Program-made: the position numbers and the translations under genes
Source: Picocystis sp. L7
Taxonomy: Eukaryota; Chlorophyta; Picocystophyceae; Picocystales; Picocystaceae
Direction: 5' to 3'
Assembly: GCA_020975725.1 (NCBI GenBank)
Contig: QXJR01000006.1
Span: 806,001-870,000 of the forward strand
DNA length: 64,000 nucleotides
In this document: one piece after another, positions 46,869-57,455 of the stretch
Layout of the letters: each line of letters starts with the position of its first letter
How positions within the stretch are numbered: the first letter of the stretch is position 1
The notes under the pieces: model-generated
Database searches by the model: none
Told to the model about the DNA's origin: nothing
Seen by the model: the letters and a program-made list of their open reading frames with translations, nothing else

Positions 46869-47473
46869 TGAAAGGGACTCTGGGTCCCAGGCCCCCCTAC
46901 GAGGAGCCTCGGTCTCCCCTCCATCCTGGGTCACCCAACCAAGGGCCCCAGGATTCGGTTATACTAGCTTATGCGTGGGTGGTCCCTTCTGGCTTGATTG
47001 GAGACAGACAGTCCCCCCCGGTCATTTTGGGTGAACCCCCGGTCCCTATACAGGGATCGGTCCCTACCTCGAGGCCCCAACACAGAAGGGTACTCGATCG
47101 AGGGTTCCCCAATCCCGAGGCTCTGCCCTGGAGGAACGGACGGCCAGAAGGGCTCCAGCAGCCCTTGCTCCCCAACAGAACGGATCTTCACCGTTGGGTT
47201 GGGCACCAGACCCACCAAGAGATCTTTGCGGAGCAGATCTCATGGTGGATAAGGCCTGGAAACACCACCCCCCTGTGAGAAGCCACCTAGGGCTTCCCAC
47301 AGGATCTTGTAATTGAATTAGAACCTTCCTGATCTCAGCTCCAGGTGCGCTTTGGTTCTCCGCACCTCCCAACTCAACGTGGAACCTTCTCCACACGCAA
47401 AGTGCCAGAAACTTGGGTTGTTGTACGACCTGCTGTCGCTTCACAACCTGCCCCAAGCCATCCAACCACAACA
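46869..47473 (+). repeat. 3' LTR of the methyltransferase-bearing element (605 bp)
   Basis: Intact, TG...CA ends, preceded by a purine-rich tract (GGGAACCGGGAGA) and followed by CTCTCT (47474-47479), the target duplication. It preserves the undisturbed GGTCC site where the DNA transposon entered the other LTR. Confidence 0.93.
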
Positions 47474-47479
47474 CTCTCT

Positions 47480-49982
47480 AAGGAAGCTCGAAGACAAGTA
47501 AAGCCTGAAATTTCTAAAAGAACGCCATAATTCGACAAAACTCTGGAGCAAATAAGTCTCCCAAAATATGAATACGAATTCCAAATCACACCGCAACAAC
47601 AGTCGTTTTCCATCCACTCACAAGCGGTTGGAGCAAGTCTAATAACGAGGCAGCCATTGCTCAAGGCACACAACTAAAAATTCACTTCCACACTTTGATG
47701 GATAACGTGTTTCCGTTTGTAGCTATATGCTGTTGCCGGCGACTTCATCGATCAATCTCAATAGAGTGACTATCTTTGGAACTAGAAAGACGTCTTCTAT
47801 GGTAGTTTTGGTGACGCCAATACTCACGCTTCTAGATGGCAGCTCATCTTCTGTAGTAGTACGAAAGTTACTTCCTTTCGCCGTTTGAAGCTACATATCA
47901 CCGCAGTTTTCGACCGCTCTTCCATTCAAGAACTCTTGAAACCATTCGTAAGTTGGTCGACGGAGCTTCGCTTTAGGGTAAAGGCAACTATTCGTTGGCA
48001 ATACTTGGAAACCATTACATTCTAGCCCGCCTCCATTTGTTGTTCCAACGCCCTCGTCGTCCCATTCGGCATGCTTCCATCATTGACATCGCCATCTCCT
48101 TCGTCTTTGGGATGCTCTTCCTTCTTCCTTCCGTCAATCAATGCACTAGGAAATGCGTCTCCTTCGTGTGTGTCTGCACTAGTCTGCAACTACAACCATG
48201 TTGTCCATCCGTTACGGCATCTCTAGTAAAGGTTGCATAACCACAACGTTCCTCCTTGACCTTTGTGTGTTGCAACTCGGGGGTCTGCACTTTACCGTTG
48301 TAAGAAGAACGAATTGGACAAACCGCCGCCACTACACTCAAATCTCGGTGGATATTGCATCAACCCTTGCCAAATAAACGACTAGAAATCCAGGGTTGGG
48401 AAAAATCATTATTTGGTATCTCGGTGTGAATTCTAATGTTTTATTTCACGTGAAAACCCTCCTGCGATGGGAGCAGAATGCTTTAGGTGGGCAAAGGCAG
48501 TTGAAGGCCATACCCTCTCCATCGAATCATCCACCAAAGCCCGTACGAAGTCGATTATGCGGTGCAGGCTCCATTGGGTCACCCTAGTCATCATGCATGT
48601 AGATGCACAAACACTTGAACCGCACAAGTGAAGTGCTTGCACAGCGGTGATGTCTCCAGGAACCAAATTGAATAACATTCCAAGAAGTCTGAATCGCATT
48701 GATCGTCGATTATCTGCTGCTGAACATGTTGGATGGACAGTTGGTTCTGTTGGAAACCAAGGCCAAGAAAATTCGAAAACCTATGAGCACAAATAACCAT
48801 GTGTACCACGCAGTCATGAAGTTTTGCTATGTATAGATGTTTGCAATCAGGGTGATACTTGTAGATGACTGCCATCTGTACTGCACATGATCTGTCCACA
48901 GGGCCACACAGTAAAAGTAGTACACGTGGGGTCAGATCACGGTTTAACTGCAGATGCATTACTGTGCTTTTGTTTACTTGAAGGAAATGCTTGTCATGGG
49001 CTTCTACTGCCAAGCTCCTTCGACTTCGTCATGCGAATGGATCTGAGCTGAGGAGTTGGTGTAAACTCGTAGAAATTCATGTAAAGCATGTACTGATCTT
49101 TATTGCCCTACATAATACGGTAGAATGTGATCAGGTTGGGTGCTAGTGTGCTTTACTTACGCATGAACTATAGGTTTACCATCCACGTATGACAAGGAAA
49201 GAGTACAAAGCCGACAGAAGACAGATGAGGATTGCTTCTGAAATCACACCTGCTTCCTTGCTAGTTCTCCAGAGGATGCCTGGACCCCAACTGCAAACTA
49301 CAGAAGCGTAGAACCTAGTTAAGAGATACTTGCGCTCTGGCTATCCAGCATGTTGCGGGTCCCTTAAATTTCGCCTCAGAGAGGCTTTAACTAGGTACCA
49401 ATGACAGTGGCAAAAACACACTTCAAACAAGGTTCAAGCTCCAGAGCTATAGCTGTAAGGTTTGGGCAAATAGGGCTGGCATGTCCTGCTCAAAGATAGT
49501 AAGATAGCTTCGAGCCAGATCGTTCAGAGTGCAAATCCCTATTTCCAAGTATACCAGTTAAGTGAGTTTAAAGCAGCGCGCATCTCTTGATCTCTTTACA
49601 CCCTAAAATTGCGCATACTTTTGAATCTAGGAATCTGCATTTGAAAGAACTAGGAAGACGATTTCTGGCAGTGCCCCTCTCGCGTTACAGTCGAACAGCT
49701 TGTCGGGCTAGTTTTGAACTGGATGCAAGATTATGATCACCATCCGAGTCTGACAAAGACTGTACATATTCAGACAGTCCAGTAAATTCTTGCGACTTTG
49801 ATGTGCTATAAGCTGCCTCTCTTGGTAATAAAAATTGTGCTAGAGTCCTACTTTGTGCAGTCTCATCGAACTATTCAATGGTAGCACACAGGCGATGACA
49901 CTTCTAGTCAAAATGCAGCTGTCTTGTCAATGCGAACGGTGATGTAGTGTATCCTCCGCTTGGAGAGCGATCACACCCAAAT
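47480..49982. other. Intergenic with the right arm of the 524-bp inverted repeat
   Basis: 2.5 kb between the retrotransposon and the two-domain glycosyltransferase gene (which is read leftwards and ends here). It contains the repeat arm at 47842-48365. A minus-strand frame of about 140 codons (48591-49013) opens without ATG and has no motif I recognise. The last part should be the 3' UTR of the glycosyltransferase. Confidence 0.5.
47842..48365 (-). repeat. 524-bp repeat, right arm of the inverted pair
   Basis: Reverse complement of 34169-34692, almost identical. It is flanked by unrelated sequence on both sides and no duplication of target was found. Confidence 0.88.
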
Positions 49983-51887
49983 TTAAGAGCACTTCCTGCA
50001 TCCTGTCTGAGCAACGTTTGGATGGGTTGGGTTAACCATGGAGCAGCATGTTCGCCACATAAACTTAGCATTCCAATTGTACGTGGCCAGAGAGTCTGGC
50101 ATGACCAAAGATACATCAGAAGCAGTAGCAAAATCTTGGCCCAAAGTCCTGCGGAAGTGCTCGCCTTTCGCCCTAGTATGGGCTGCAAGAGTCTTCTTAT
50201 GCGGCAGGTTGACGTAAAGAGTAAACAGCTTATTTTTGTGGGAAAAATGAATGAAATGTTGTGTCCACATCTGCCTCTTGTCTCCATTGCGCCACCAGTC
50301 ATAGGTCACAAGGTCAGGAGTGGCAGGGTCTGAGAGAGTTGGACTTCCGCTTTCAATCCATTTGAGGAACGACAGCCAACTTTCTGGATGAGGAGAAAAT
50401 CCTGTAGAGCCAACCAACGGGTACAAAAAGGGCTGATGGTGGTTGACAATCTCAGATCTCCGAGATGGTTTTTTGGGAACAAGGGTCTGGCGCTGAAGAG
50501 ATATACCTGCCAAGCACTTGCAAGTGCCATACCTTGCCCACGCATTCGCAAGCCATCTGTACCAGAATTTTGACAAAAGAATGTCATCCTCAAAGATTAT
50601 TCCCCTTGCATTACTTGTCTTGGGCCTCCAGGCATCATACCATGCACGGGCGAGACCTTTTCTACTAGAGGACACCTCGACTGCTTTCTGGCCGAAATCC
50701 CAATTGAAGTCCTGTGCAATGTCAATAACTTTGGTGTTGTCTGGAGCGTGGTCAACCTTGATTGTAAGATCAACTTTATCCATGCCATAGTATGAGCTTG
50801 CTAGTGATTCTAACAATTGGGCTAAAGACTCGTGACGGTTCATGGTTAACACAACAATGGTAAAAGGAGGGGTAGCTTCCATGACTTCCTTAGCCTGGGG
50901 ATACACTAATGAAGCATATGCTCTCTGTGCCCATTGCAGTATCTCCAACTGCTCTTTCAGAGCTGGGGCCTTTGCAAGATACCTCAGCATGATCTCATTG
51001 AACTGGGGACACCAAACTCCTGGGGTGAGAAGATGTGCATGTAATGTGTCAACTCTCCTACCATTCATGCGTAGAAACCCTGCTGTGTCTATATCTATTT
51101 CTTCTTGAAATTCCTCTTCAACGCTCAAAGACTCATTCCTTCTTACTTTCTGACAGAGCTGCCACCATCCAAGGTTGACATGCTTGCCAAATGTAAACGT
51201 CTTGAATGTTTCTGCCAACTCCTCTAAAGCTGCCTGGTCAAAAAATCTGCTACGAGCACTAGCCTGGGTCCATGCTTCTGGGATGCGTTTCGAATTCGTC
51301 CAGAGGAAACCTCCATTATATTTCCCATGTTTCGCTTCGTACATTTCAAGCATGTAGTGTGGGCTCAAGCCAAGTTCCATGTGCATCGCTTCTACAGGTA
51401 AGAGGATTTCGTGAAGGACAAATGAGTCGGCATCCATGTACAATGTATCTGAGTGGGAGATCAAAGCAGCACGTATTGCTGATCCCTTTTCCATTTGAAA
51501 TTGGCTCCAAACCTGGCTGTCAACCATCCCTTTGCGTGTCAAACTTAGGTCGTATTTGTCCAGGACTGGCAGCCAGAAAACCTGAAGTCGTAGCAATCTA
51601 GTGCTGTTCAAGACCTGAAGTGATCGCAAGCCTTCACCTGTCCCCGCCACATATACGGATGCCCACGGATCGACAGATGCCAAGCTGTACAACATCAATG
51701 TGCCTTCCATGGTGCTTCGGCCTCCAATCATGCTCGCATAGCTCGAGGGTTTTCGCCATTCTCTACCGGGCATCAGTGGAGACGCGGCTGGCAACTTCAG
51801 AACAAATATCGCCAGCATAAGCATGCAAAACCAACCTTTACATCTAGTTCCTGCTTCTTGTGTCTTCCGACGTCCAATCCACCTCAT
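49983..51887 (-). CDS. Two-domain Golgi glycosyltransferase (GT-A + GT2/GT13-like)
   Basis: I start at the first ATG (MRWIGRR), giving 634 residues; the open frame extends a little further upstream without ATG. A basic N-terminus and a hydrophobic helix (about 18-35) indicate a type II Golgi anchor. The first catalytic domain contains TLYMDADSF (about 145-153), a DxD motif of nucleotide-sugar transferases, and later KYNGGF, as in GT8/GT77-like enzymes. The second starts with FTIVVLTMNRHESL (about 342-355) and carries GIIFEDDILLS (about 428-438), the EDD metal site of GT2/GT13-like folds. Two fused transferases could add consecutive sugars to one glycan. The sugars are unknown. The single frame is unbroken. 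Confidence 0.78.
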   Translation of the reverse strand: MRWIGRRKTQEAGTRCKGWFCMLMLAIFVLKLPAASPLMPGREWRKPSSYASMIGGRSTMEGTLMLYSLASVDPWASVYVAGTGEGLRSLQVLNSTRLLRLQVFWLPVLDKYDLSLTRKGMVDSQVWSQFQMEKGSAIRAALISHSDTLYMDADSFVLHEILLPVEAMHMELGLSPHYMLEMYEAKHGKYNGGFLWTNSKRIPEAWTQASARSRFFDQAALEELAETFKTFTFGKHVNLGWWQLCQKVRRNESLSVEEEFQEEIDIDTAGFLRMNGRRVDTLHAHLLTPGVWCPQFNEIMLRYLAKAPALKEQLEILQWAQRAYASLVYPQAKEVMEATPPFTIVVLTMNRHESLAQLLESLASSYYGMDKVDLTIKVDHAPDNTKVIDIAQDFNWDFGQKAVEVSSSRKGLARAWYDAWRPKTSNARGIIFEDDILLSKFWYRWLANAWARYGTCKCLAGISLQRQTLVPKKPSRRSEIVNHHQPFLYPLVGSTGFSPHPESWLSFLKWIESGSPTLSDPATPDLVTYDWWRNGDKRQMWTQHFIHFSHKNKLFTLYVNLPHKKTLAAHTRAKGEHFRRTLGQDFATASDVSLVMPDSLATYNWNAKFMWRTCCSMVNPTHPNVAQTGCRKCS

Positions 51888-54488
51888 TTTTGTGTTTCCT
51901 TTCGACCCTGCGTGCTCTGATTGCAACTGGAGAAATGGAGCTGCAGAGCTACCTTGTATGGCAGCTATAGGATGTAGCTATCCGTAGAAAAGGGCACACG
52001 CACATGTACACGTCACTGCGGTAGTCCACAGTCGATTTGCTGCTGTTGGTCTTGGGGGTAGGATTGTTTTGTGACTCTAGGCGCGTCTTGAATTGGATGC
52101 TGGAAACTGAATTTGTCCAAGATGACAGACGGAAACTTCAGGTCCTGTCTTGGGGAGAATATTCTACAGTGCAAACCAGACCTAAGTCCGCCGATCCAAG
52201 CAATCCACAGCTTGGATCTCGAAGGTAGCTCATAACTATGATCTCATGAGCCGAGCTTTCGTGCAGCCGAAGAATGTGCGGAGGAAATCAAGATTTTAGG
52301 GGTCCAACGAGAACCTACGTGCAAATGAGATACTACTCGCCGTAGGGTGTATAGACCACCAACATGCAATCGATCCGAAGCAAATGTGAGAGGGGCATGA
52401 CGATTGTGTGGTCTTATACCTCGTGCCATCGAAAAGCATGTAGAACATGTCCTGCTAGACGATCCCACTGTCCGTAAGCTGTTGAAGTACTCTCGAAGCT
52501 CCTTCATGACAAGAAAACATAAGTCGATGAAATGAATTTGCCTTCCCACTTGGGACAAGGATTTCATACAATGCCCGACTCACGGATCTCTCAATAGAAT
52601 GGCAATACTATCAACTAGAATGCGATCTATATGATCTCTATATTCGAGATGGGCCCATTGAATTTTTGGATAGGAAGTGCGTACAAGGTTACGTTAGCAA
52701 TACAATCAAGCTCGTCGATTTTCGAGTCGAGGAAGAAAGAAGTGGACTACTCCATGTGACATTGAGGGTGCCACATCGATCCTCGGGGAGGAAAATACAC
52801 AATAGGTTTTGATTTTAGTCTTTCTCAATGGCAAGTCTACTCCGACAATTTTGACGTCAATTCACAACCACTAAGTAGTGTTTGCCCGTCGAATAAGTGA
52901 CGATTTTCTTTGTGTGTGTGGAGTATGATGAGTGCTTTTGTGAAAGACATTGTGGATATTGCAAGCAATGTCCGACAAAGCTCAATGGGAGACAAGATGG
53001 AACAAAGCCTAAATCGCAACATCTACGAAGCATGTGAAATGTTATGTTTGTGATGGCAAGATCGATTGGCTCATCATTTCTGTTGATTGGGATGCCACGA
53101 ATGCCAAGTCGAACTACGAGGAATACGTTTGTTGGAGCTACTATCTTTAGATCGATTCAAGTGCACCAATACAACCTAGAAAAGATGGTGGAAGATTTGG
53201 AAAAGAAATAATCATTCATCCGTCAAAGCCTTCCTTTGTGAGCCAATTCTTTTACAAACGAGTGGCGAGGGATTGAAGCAATTTTTGCATCTTTGAAAAT
53301 GTCTTCCGCATGTGTTGCGTTTGATTGTCATTCGTTTGCTAGAACTTATGGGTGGTTTGCATGCACAAGTTGAGACATGGTCAAGAACCAAACAAGCTAA
53401 TTTTGAAAGTGGAGTTATCATTCATTGCTAATTTGGTTTCATGGCCACCTTTGTACGCCTATAAAGTTGGCAAAGGCCCGCACATAAGTTCCTACCATTG
53501 AAAGCCATTTCGCTTCGTTCGATGGCTAGTGAAAATTGTTGGTTAATATAGTGAAACATGGCGGTAGAAGAAAGGGACATAAATCACCTCACTTTATCTC
53601 ATAGCGGAAAGCTCGCAAAAACTCGGTAGTCACCTACATTGGCTAGCAAGTTGCAAGTCGAACATTGGTTGGTTCTGCTTCGAAAGGTTTGATTCTGGCA
53701 GCCTCTTTCTTCAAGGGAGGTGTTTACCATGTACTAAGATCATCAATAGCACATACCAACCAAAAGCAAACAATTGGTACACTTAGAAAGGCCCCGGTAT
53801 GCGCTTCCAAGTAAGAGTAAGGAGTATATTATGCCTACAGTCTTTCCTTGATTATCTAGCAAAAAAACACAATATCGAATGCTCAACTGAGACAGGATGG
53901 TTTTAGAAGGTGCCTCAAGATGTGCCACCATGCCCATTGGCTATTCCCCATTTTCCACAGGATACACGTCGGTAGTATCGCATATGCATGTCTTGCAGCT
54001 GTGTGCGTAAAAGGAATGACAAACCTGACATTTGAATATCAATCTTACAGAGGTAAACGACTGATGTGGAAACTTGGTATGCTTGTAAGTCAGACAGACT
54101 GCTGTACACTGATACAGTAGATGGACAGCCTGTTCACTTTCTGCCATTTTGACATTTCAATAAGTCGATGATACAAGCAATGAATGTACAAGCTGCCTCT
54201 TGGACAGTGCTTCTTGATCTTCTGGATAGAGTTGTAGAGATCAAGGTCAACCTGATAGGCCAAAAATGTATGAGCCACCCTGCTGTTATCATGGTCGGAG
54301 AGAATGGGCGACAGTGAATAGCATATCAGCCAGGGTAACTGCAAATTATTGCGAGAAATAAACCTGGTGCAAACAAGCTTTAGAATAGAAAAGCAAGCGC
54401 AACATCCGAAGATACAGTGCGACTTTGAAGCAGTAGCTACTACTAATTCATAGGTTGCAAAAAAACCTGCTCACATTATTGGAGGGCA
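51888..54488. other. 2.6-kb gene-poor stretch
   Basis: No motif-bearing frame on either strand. The part next to 51888 is the upstream region of the glycosyltransferase, and the part next to 54489 is downstream of the CMP-Kdo synthetase. The sequence between resembles the other decayed, stop-rich stretches here, but I could not tie it to a repeat family. Confidence 0.5.
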
Positions 54489-55268
54489 TCACAGCTCATG
54501 TTCTTCTTTGAACCTACATATCAGCTTTTCTACAAGAGCAACATCTTCAGGTAGATCGACACCATGTGGGGATTCGTCCACAACAACACACTTCATCCGA
54601 TAACCATGCTCTAGCACCTTGAGGTGCTCAAGATCTTCCATCAACATACATGGTGTTGGTTCCAGCCTACAATAAGTGTCCAAGAAATGTCGACGATAGC
54701 AATGAATACCTACATGCAGCATATATGCTCCTTGCTGAAAAGGTGGAGGAAAGTCCCGTACACAACCTTCTTTGTTGTGTGGTATCAGCCCTCGTGAGCT
54801 ATACATCACGTATCCATTCCGGTCCAGAAGAATTTTGACACGATTCGTGAGTTTCGCTTCTTCTTTGACTTTGAAAGGGGTGCATGCGGTGCTATAGACG
54901 ATATCATCAGTATTCAATAGGCACTGTACAACGCGATCTATAATCTCGGGTTCAATCAAAGGTTCGTCCCCCTGCACGTTAACTACTATGTCGTATTGCC
55001 CCTCCAAAAGCGACACTGCTTCCTCGCACCGCGAAGTCCCATTGGGACAACTCGCGCTTGTAAGCACTACTTTTCCACCGAAGGCACGACAACAATCTAC
55101 AATCCTCTCATCGTCGGTAGCAACCACTACCTCGTCGATAGTCTTGGCACGTAGTACTTGTTCGTAGGTCCATTGGATCATAGGTTTCTCGCACAAGAGT
55201 ACCAGTGGTTTGCCTGGGAATCTTGTCGATCCATATCGAGCTGGGATCACGGCCACCTTTTTCGACAT
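54489..55268 (-). CDS. kdsB: CMP-Kdo synthetase (3-deoxy-manno-octulosonate cytidylyltransferase)
   Basis: The 259-residue protein starts at ATG (MSKKVAVIPARYG), close to the 248 residues of bacterial KdsB. It would join CTP and Kdo to give CMP-Kdo, the donor for Kdo transfer. Visible family signatures are VIPARYGSTRFPGKPL (CTP-binding loop, residues 6-21), VVVATDDERI, NVQGDEPLI (about 97-105, metal-binding Asp), and HGVDLPEDVALVE near the end. Kdo occurs in bacterial LPS, in plant pectin RG-II and in wall or scale polysaccharides of green algae, which fits the glycan genes around it. No target peptide is seen at this start. An ATG-led stretch upstream (55480 leftwards) in another frame might be an extra 5' exon. 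No break is visible. Confidence 0.9.
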   Translation of the reverse strand: MSKKVAVIPARYGSTRFPGKPLVLLCEKPMIQWTYEQVLRAKTIDEVVVATDDERIVDCCRAFGGKVVLTSASCPNGTSRCEEAVSLLEGQYDIVVNVQGDEPLIEPEIIDRVVQCLLNTDDIVYSTACTPFKVKEEAKLTNRVKILLDRNGYVMYSSRGLIPHNKEGCVRDFPPPFQQGAYMLHVGIHCYRRHFLDTYCRLEPTPCMLMEDLEHLKVLEHGYRMKCVVVDESPHGVDLPEDVALVEKLICRFKEEHEL

Positions 55269-56585
55269 CACATGAGGCGAAAATATCGTCAGCCATCTTG
55301 TCCAGCGAGGTTTCAGGTCTGTTGCAACAGACTAGTTCTCGCCGAGCCCACACCTACCACACGGGGACAAGTTTGCTTTTCCATACCAGGGATACGCCGC
55401 ATCCCTCGTGCAATCCATGCAAGTGCATAGAACCACGCAGATTCCGCGTAGTACACGAAGTGTCGATACAACGACGTCATGGCCACAACAGCACGACGAT
55501 GGTGAGGATGCCGCACTCGCTTCAAGCCAGGGTCTGCAATCCCTTCTTCGGGAGTTTCTTCTCTTCGTGGGAGAATCCAGGCTGTCCTACATCGCTTGAG
55601 ACTAGCTTGGGACCCAAGAGAACGGGCATTGTTGCATTGTCCATTCCTCCTGGGAAGTGGCCATCGAGTCTTGCATCAGCAGCTTCGCCCTAATCCACGT
55701 CTCCAGTCTCCAAGCTGCGTTCCAACAGTCCTGCCCGCTTGCTGGTGGCGGATCCTACATCCAAACACCCACGAATTCGCGGTGATCTTCGCCTCCAGAG
55801 AATTCGATCCGAAATAACACATCGAAATCGAACGGATTCTCTTTCTTTTTTCAGTCTTTCTTTTTCTTTGGTTTGTGGTGAGTTTCCAAGTTGAAGTGAT
55901 GGATTCCTTCATTCCACTACAGTTGACCCTGCATCGAATTACGACCCTGGACCGAAACATGAGACAATTCCATCGATTGAGGTTGTTGCTTGGTCACCAA
56001 TCTGTCCAGGCGAACCTTGCGCAGTTCGAGGGCGAGAACAAACGCTGCACGCAAGGCGAATCGAACGAAGTTCCTGTTCACTTGCGCGCGAATCTTACTC
56101 GTCATCATGCGAATCGTGACTTGAAGGTCCGCGTGGGTAGTGTTTGCGGCAGGAAGAAGCGAGTCAGGACACGCACACCTAACGTAACTGGTGGTGTTCG
56201 CATCGTTTGACCTAGCAGAGCTAAAATGTGCCATTGCACGAACAAGTAGAAGAGCCATTGAGTCTACCGTAGTAGAAGCTCATCGACCAGTAGAAGCTCT
56301 CACTCTCAGCATCGGGCAGTAGATGCCGACAGCTCCATGAGTGTATCAAGCTCGATTGCGGTGAAGCGCAGGGGATAGAGAGTACAAAACGCATTGGAAA
56401 TAGAAGACCACATGAACCTGCCCGTCAGGTGGCGAATATGTGAGAGGTGCAACGATGCATTCCTCTCAGAATACGCACCGTGGGAGAGCAGAGTGTGTAC
56501 GGGCTCGCCTGGAAAACTGGCATGGAATAGCACTTTGAGCAGACCAGGGTCAGAAAGGATACCCTGTCATTCATGAGAACATTGT
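55269..56585. other. Region between divergent kdsB and the kinase-like gene
   Basis: The two neighbours are read away from each other, so this 1.3 kb should contain both promoters. Open frames here (minus 55313-55480 with an ATG, plus 55875-56210) have no recognised motif. The first has a run of hydrophobic and aromatic residues and could be a missed 5' exon of kdsB. The stretch just before 56586 may encode the missing N-terminus of the kinase. Confidence 0.45.
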
Positions 56586-57455
56586 TTGGCATGTGAGGCA
56601 TGCAGTGTCAAAGCTAGTCCTTACGTCTTTGCTGAACAAGATAGTGCTCGCACAAAGCTGCTGCTCAAATTTCAAGATAGAGAGAATCAAAGCTTTCTTG
56701 CAAAGATTGCAAAGGTCTCATATGCAAAACATGTGAAGGTGATTCGAGAAATAACCCATCGTTGTGGATTGGAAGACATCTTGCCAGCTGAACGGTACGG
56801 GCCGTTTCATGGATGGTGGAGCAAAGATGGCCAATTTCATGAGGTTGACGCAACAAGCGTTGTTTTTTCTGAACTGAGGGGAGGGGACTGGATAGGTCTC
56901 CCAAGTGGCAAAGCAAAGTTGAACAGAACACAAGTGTACTTATCCGCAGTATTTGATTTCTTAATAGCTGCTAGTGATAGGAAACCTCGAAACGTTCTAA
57001 TCGAAAGAGCTACACGCTCTCTTTTGTTGATCGATAATAACCAAGGCAGTTTTCGTACTGCACCGCGGAGTATTTTCGTTCCAGGAACTGAAAAGTTCTT
57101 CCTCTGGTGGGATACTCACTCAAAATATTTAAACAGCATACTCAAGGCAGGTACATTCAAGTATCCTGACCAACTGCAATCATGTCTGGAGCAATATGCC
57201 TCCGGCATCTGGTCTAGAAGTGCTCAAACACTCGATCTTTCCCCTGAGGCTCTGCACATGCTGCAAAAGAGGAGTATATTGCTGCTGAGGGGCTTTCGAT
57301 ACGCAGTTCTGCGCAACCATTGTACATATTTTGCTTGGAACTCGTCTGCTTATTTTAATTTTTTGCAATTTGAACATCACACCAAAAAGCCAGAAAGAAT
57401 TCAGAGACAGATTGAAGCAGAATGGAAAGCGTTTTCTTCCAAGTGCAAAGTGTAG
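56586..57455 (+). CDS. FAM20-like secretory or glycan kinase (5' end unresolved)
   Basis: About 290 codons of open frame. There is no ATG at the front: the frame follows an in-frame TGA at 56574 and the position given is a TTG, so an upstream exon or a different start is likely. Conserved parts are TKLLLKF...FLAKI (about 22-41, Lys for nucleotide binding), VVFSELRGGDW (about 90-100), FDFLIAASDRKPRNVL (about 122-137, catalytic-loop Asp and Asn), and LLLIDNNQGSF (about 146-156, metal-binding Asp). This order matches FAM20/FJX-type kinases, which phosphorylate secreted proteins or sugars such as xylose in glycan linkers. A PI3/4-kinase-like relative is the alternative. Cys residues after the core fit an extracytosolic protein. 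Confidence 0.68.
   Translation: MACEACSVKASPYVFAEQDSARTKLLLKFQDRENQSFLAKIAKVSYAKHVKVIREITHRCGLEDILPAERYGPFHGWWSKDGQFHEVDATSVVFSELRGGDWIGLPSGKAKLNRTQVYLSAVFDFLIAASDRKPRNVLIERATRSLLLIDNNQGSFRTAPRSIFVPGTEKFFLWWDTHSKYLNSILKAGTFKYPDQLQSCLEQYASGIWSRSAQTLDLSPEALHMLQKRSILLLRGFRYAVLRNHCTYFAWNSSAYFNFLQFEHHTKKPERIQRQIEAEWKAFSSKCKV

Larger units (their letters stand above)
36495..47473 (+). mobile_element. Ty3/gypsy retrotransposon carrying a cytosine DNA methyltransferase
   Basis: The element has two 605-bp LTRs with TG...CA ends (TGAAAGGGAC...CCACAACA) and flanking CTCTCT (36489-36494 and 47474-47479), consistent with a 4- or 6-bp target duplication. Without the 3.6-kb transposon inside its 5' LTR it is about 7.37 kb. 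Parts are gag with a CCHC knuckle, protease-like region, reverse transcriptase, RNase H, C5 DNA methyltransferase, integrase, and a chromodomain-like tail. The LTRs differ at about four positions (0.7%), so insertion is very recent. It looks whole or nearly so. It reads in three successive frames and I cannot tell natural frame changes from decay. It is a different family from A-C, but they share the C-terminal region. Confidence 0.93.

Noticed and set aside
52837-53421. Short minus-strand frames in the 51.9-54.5 kb gap as genes
   Set aside because: They are under 70 codons, without motifs or conserved neighbours, in stop-rich sequence.
54489-55268. CMP-Kdo synthetase as bacterial contamination
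   Set aside because: It lies between eukaryotic-type genes and retroelement relics in continuous sequence, without an operon.
56574-56576. TGA read as selenocysteine in the kinase gene
   Set aside because: No conserved protein sequence is recognised before the TGA and no downstream element was identified; a missed exon is simpler.
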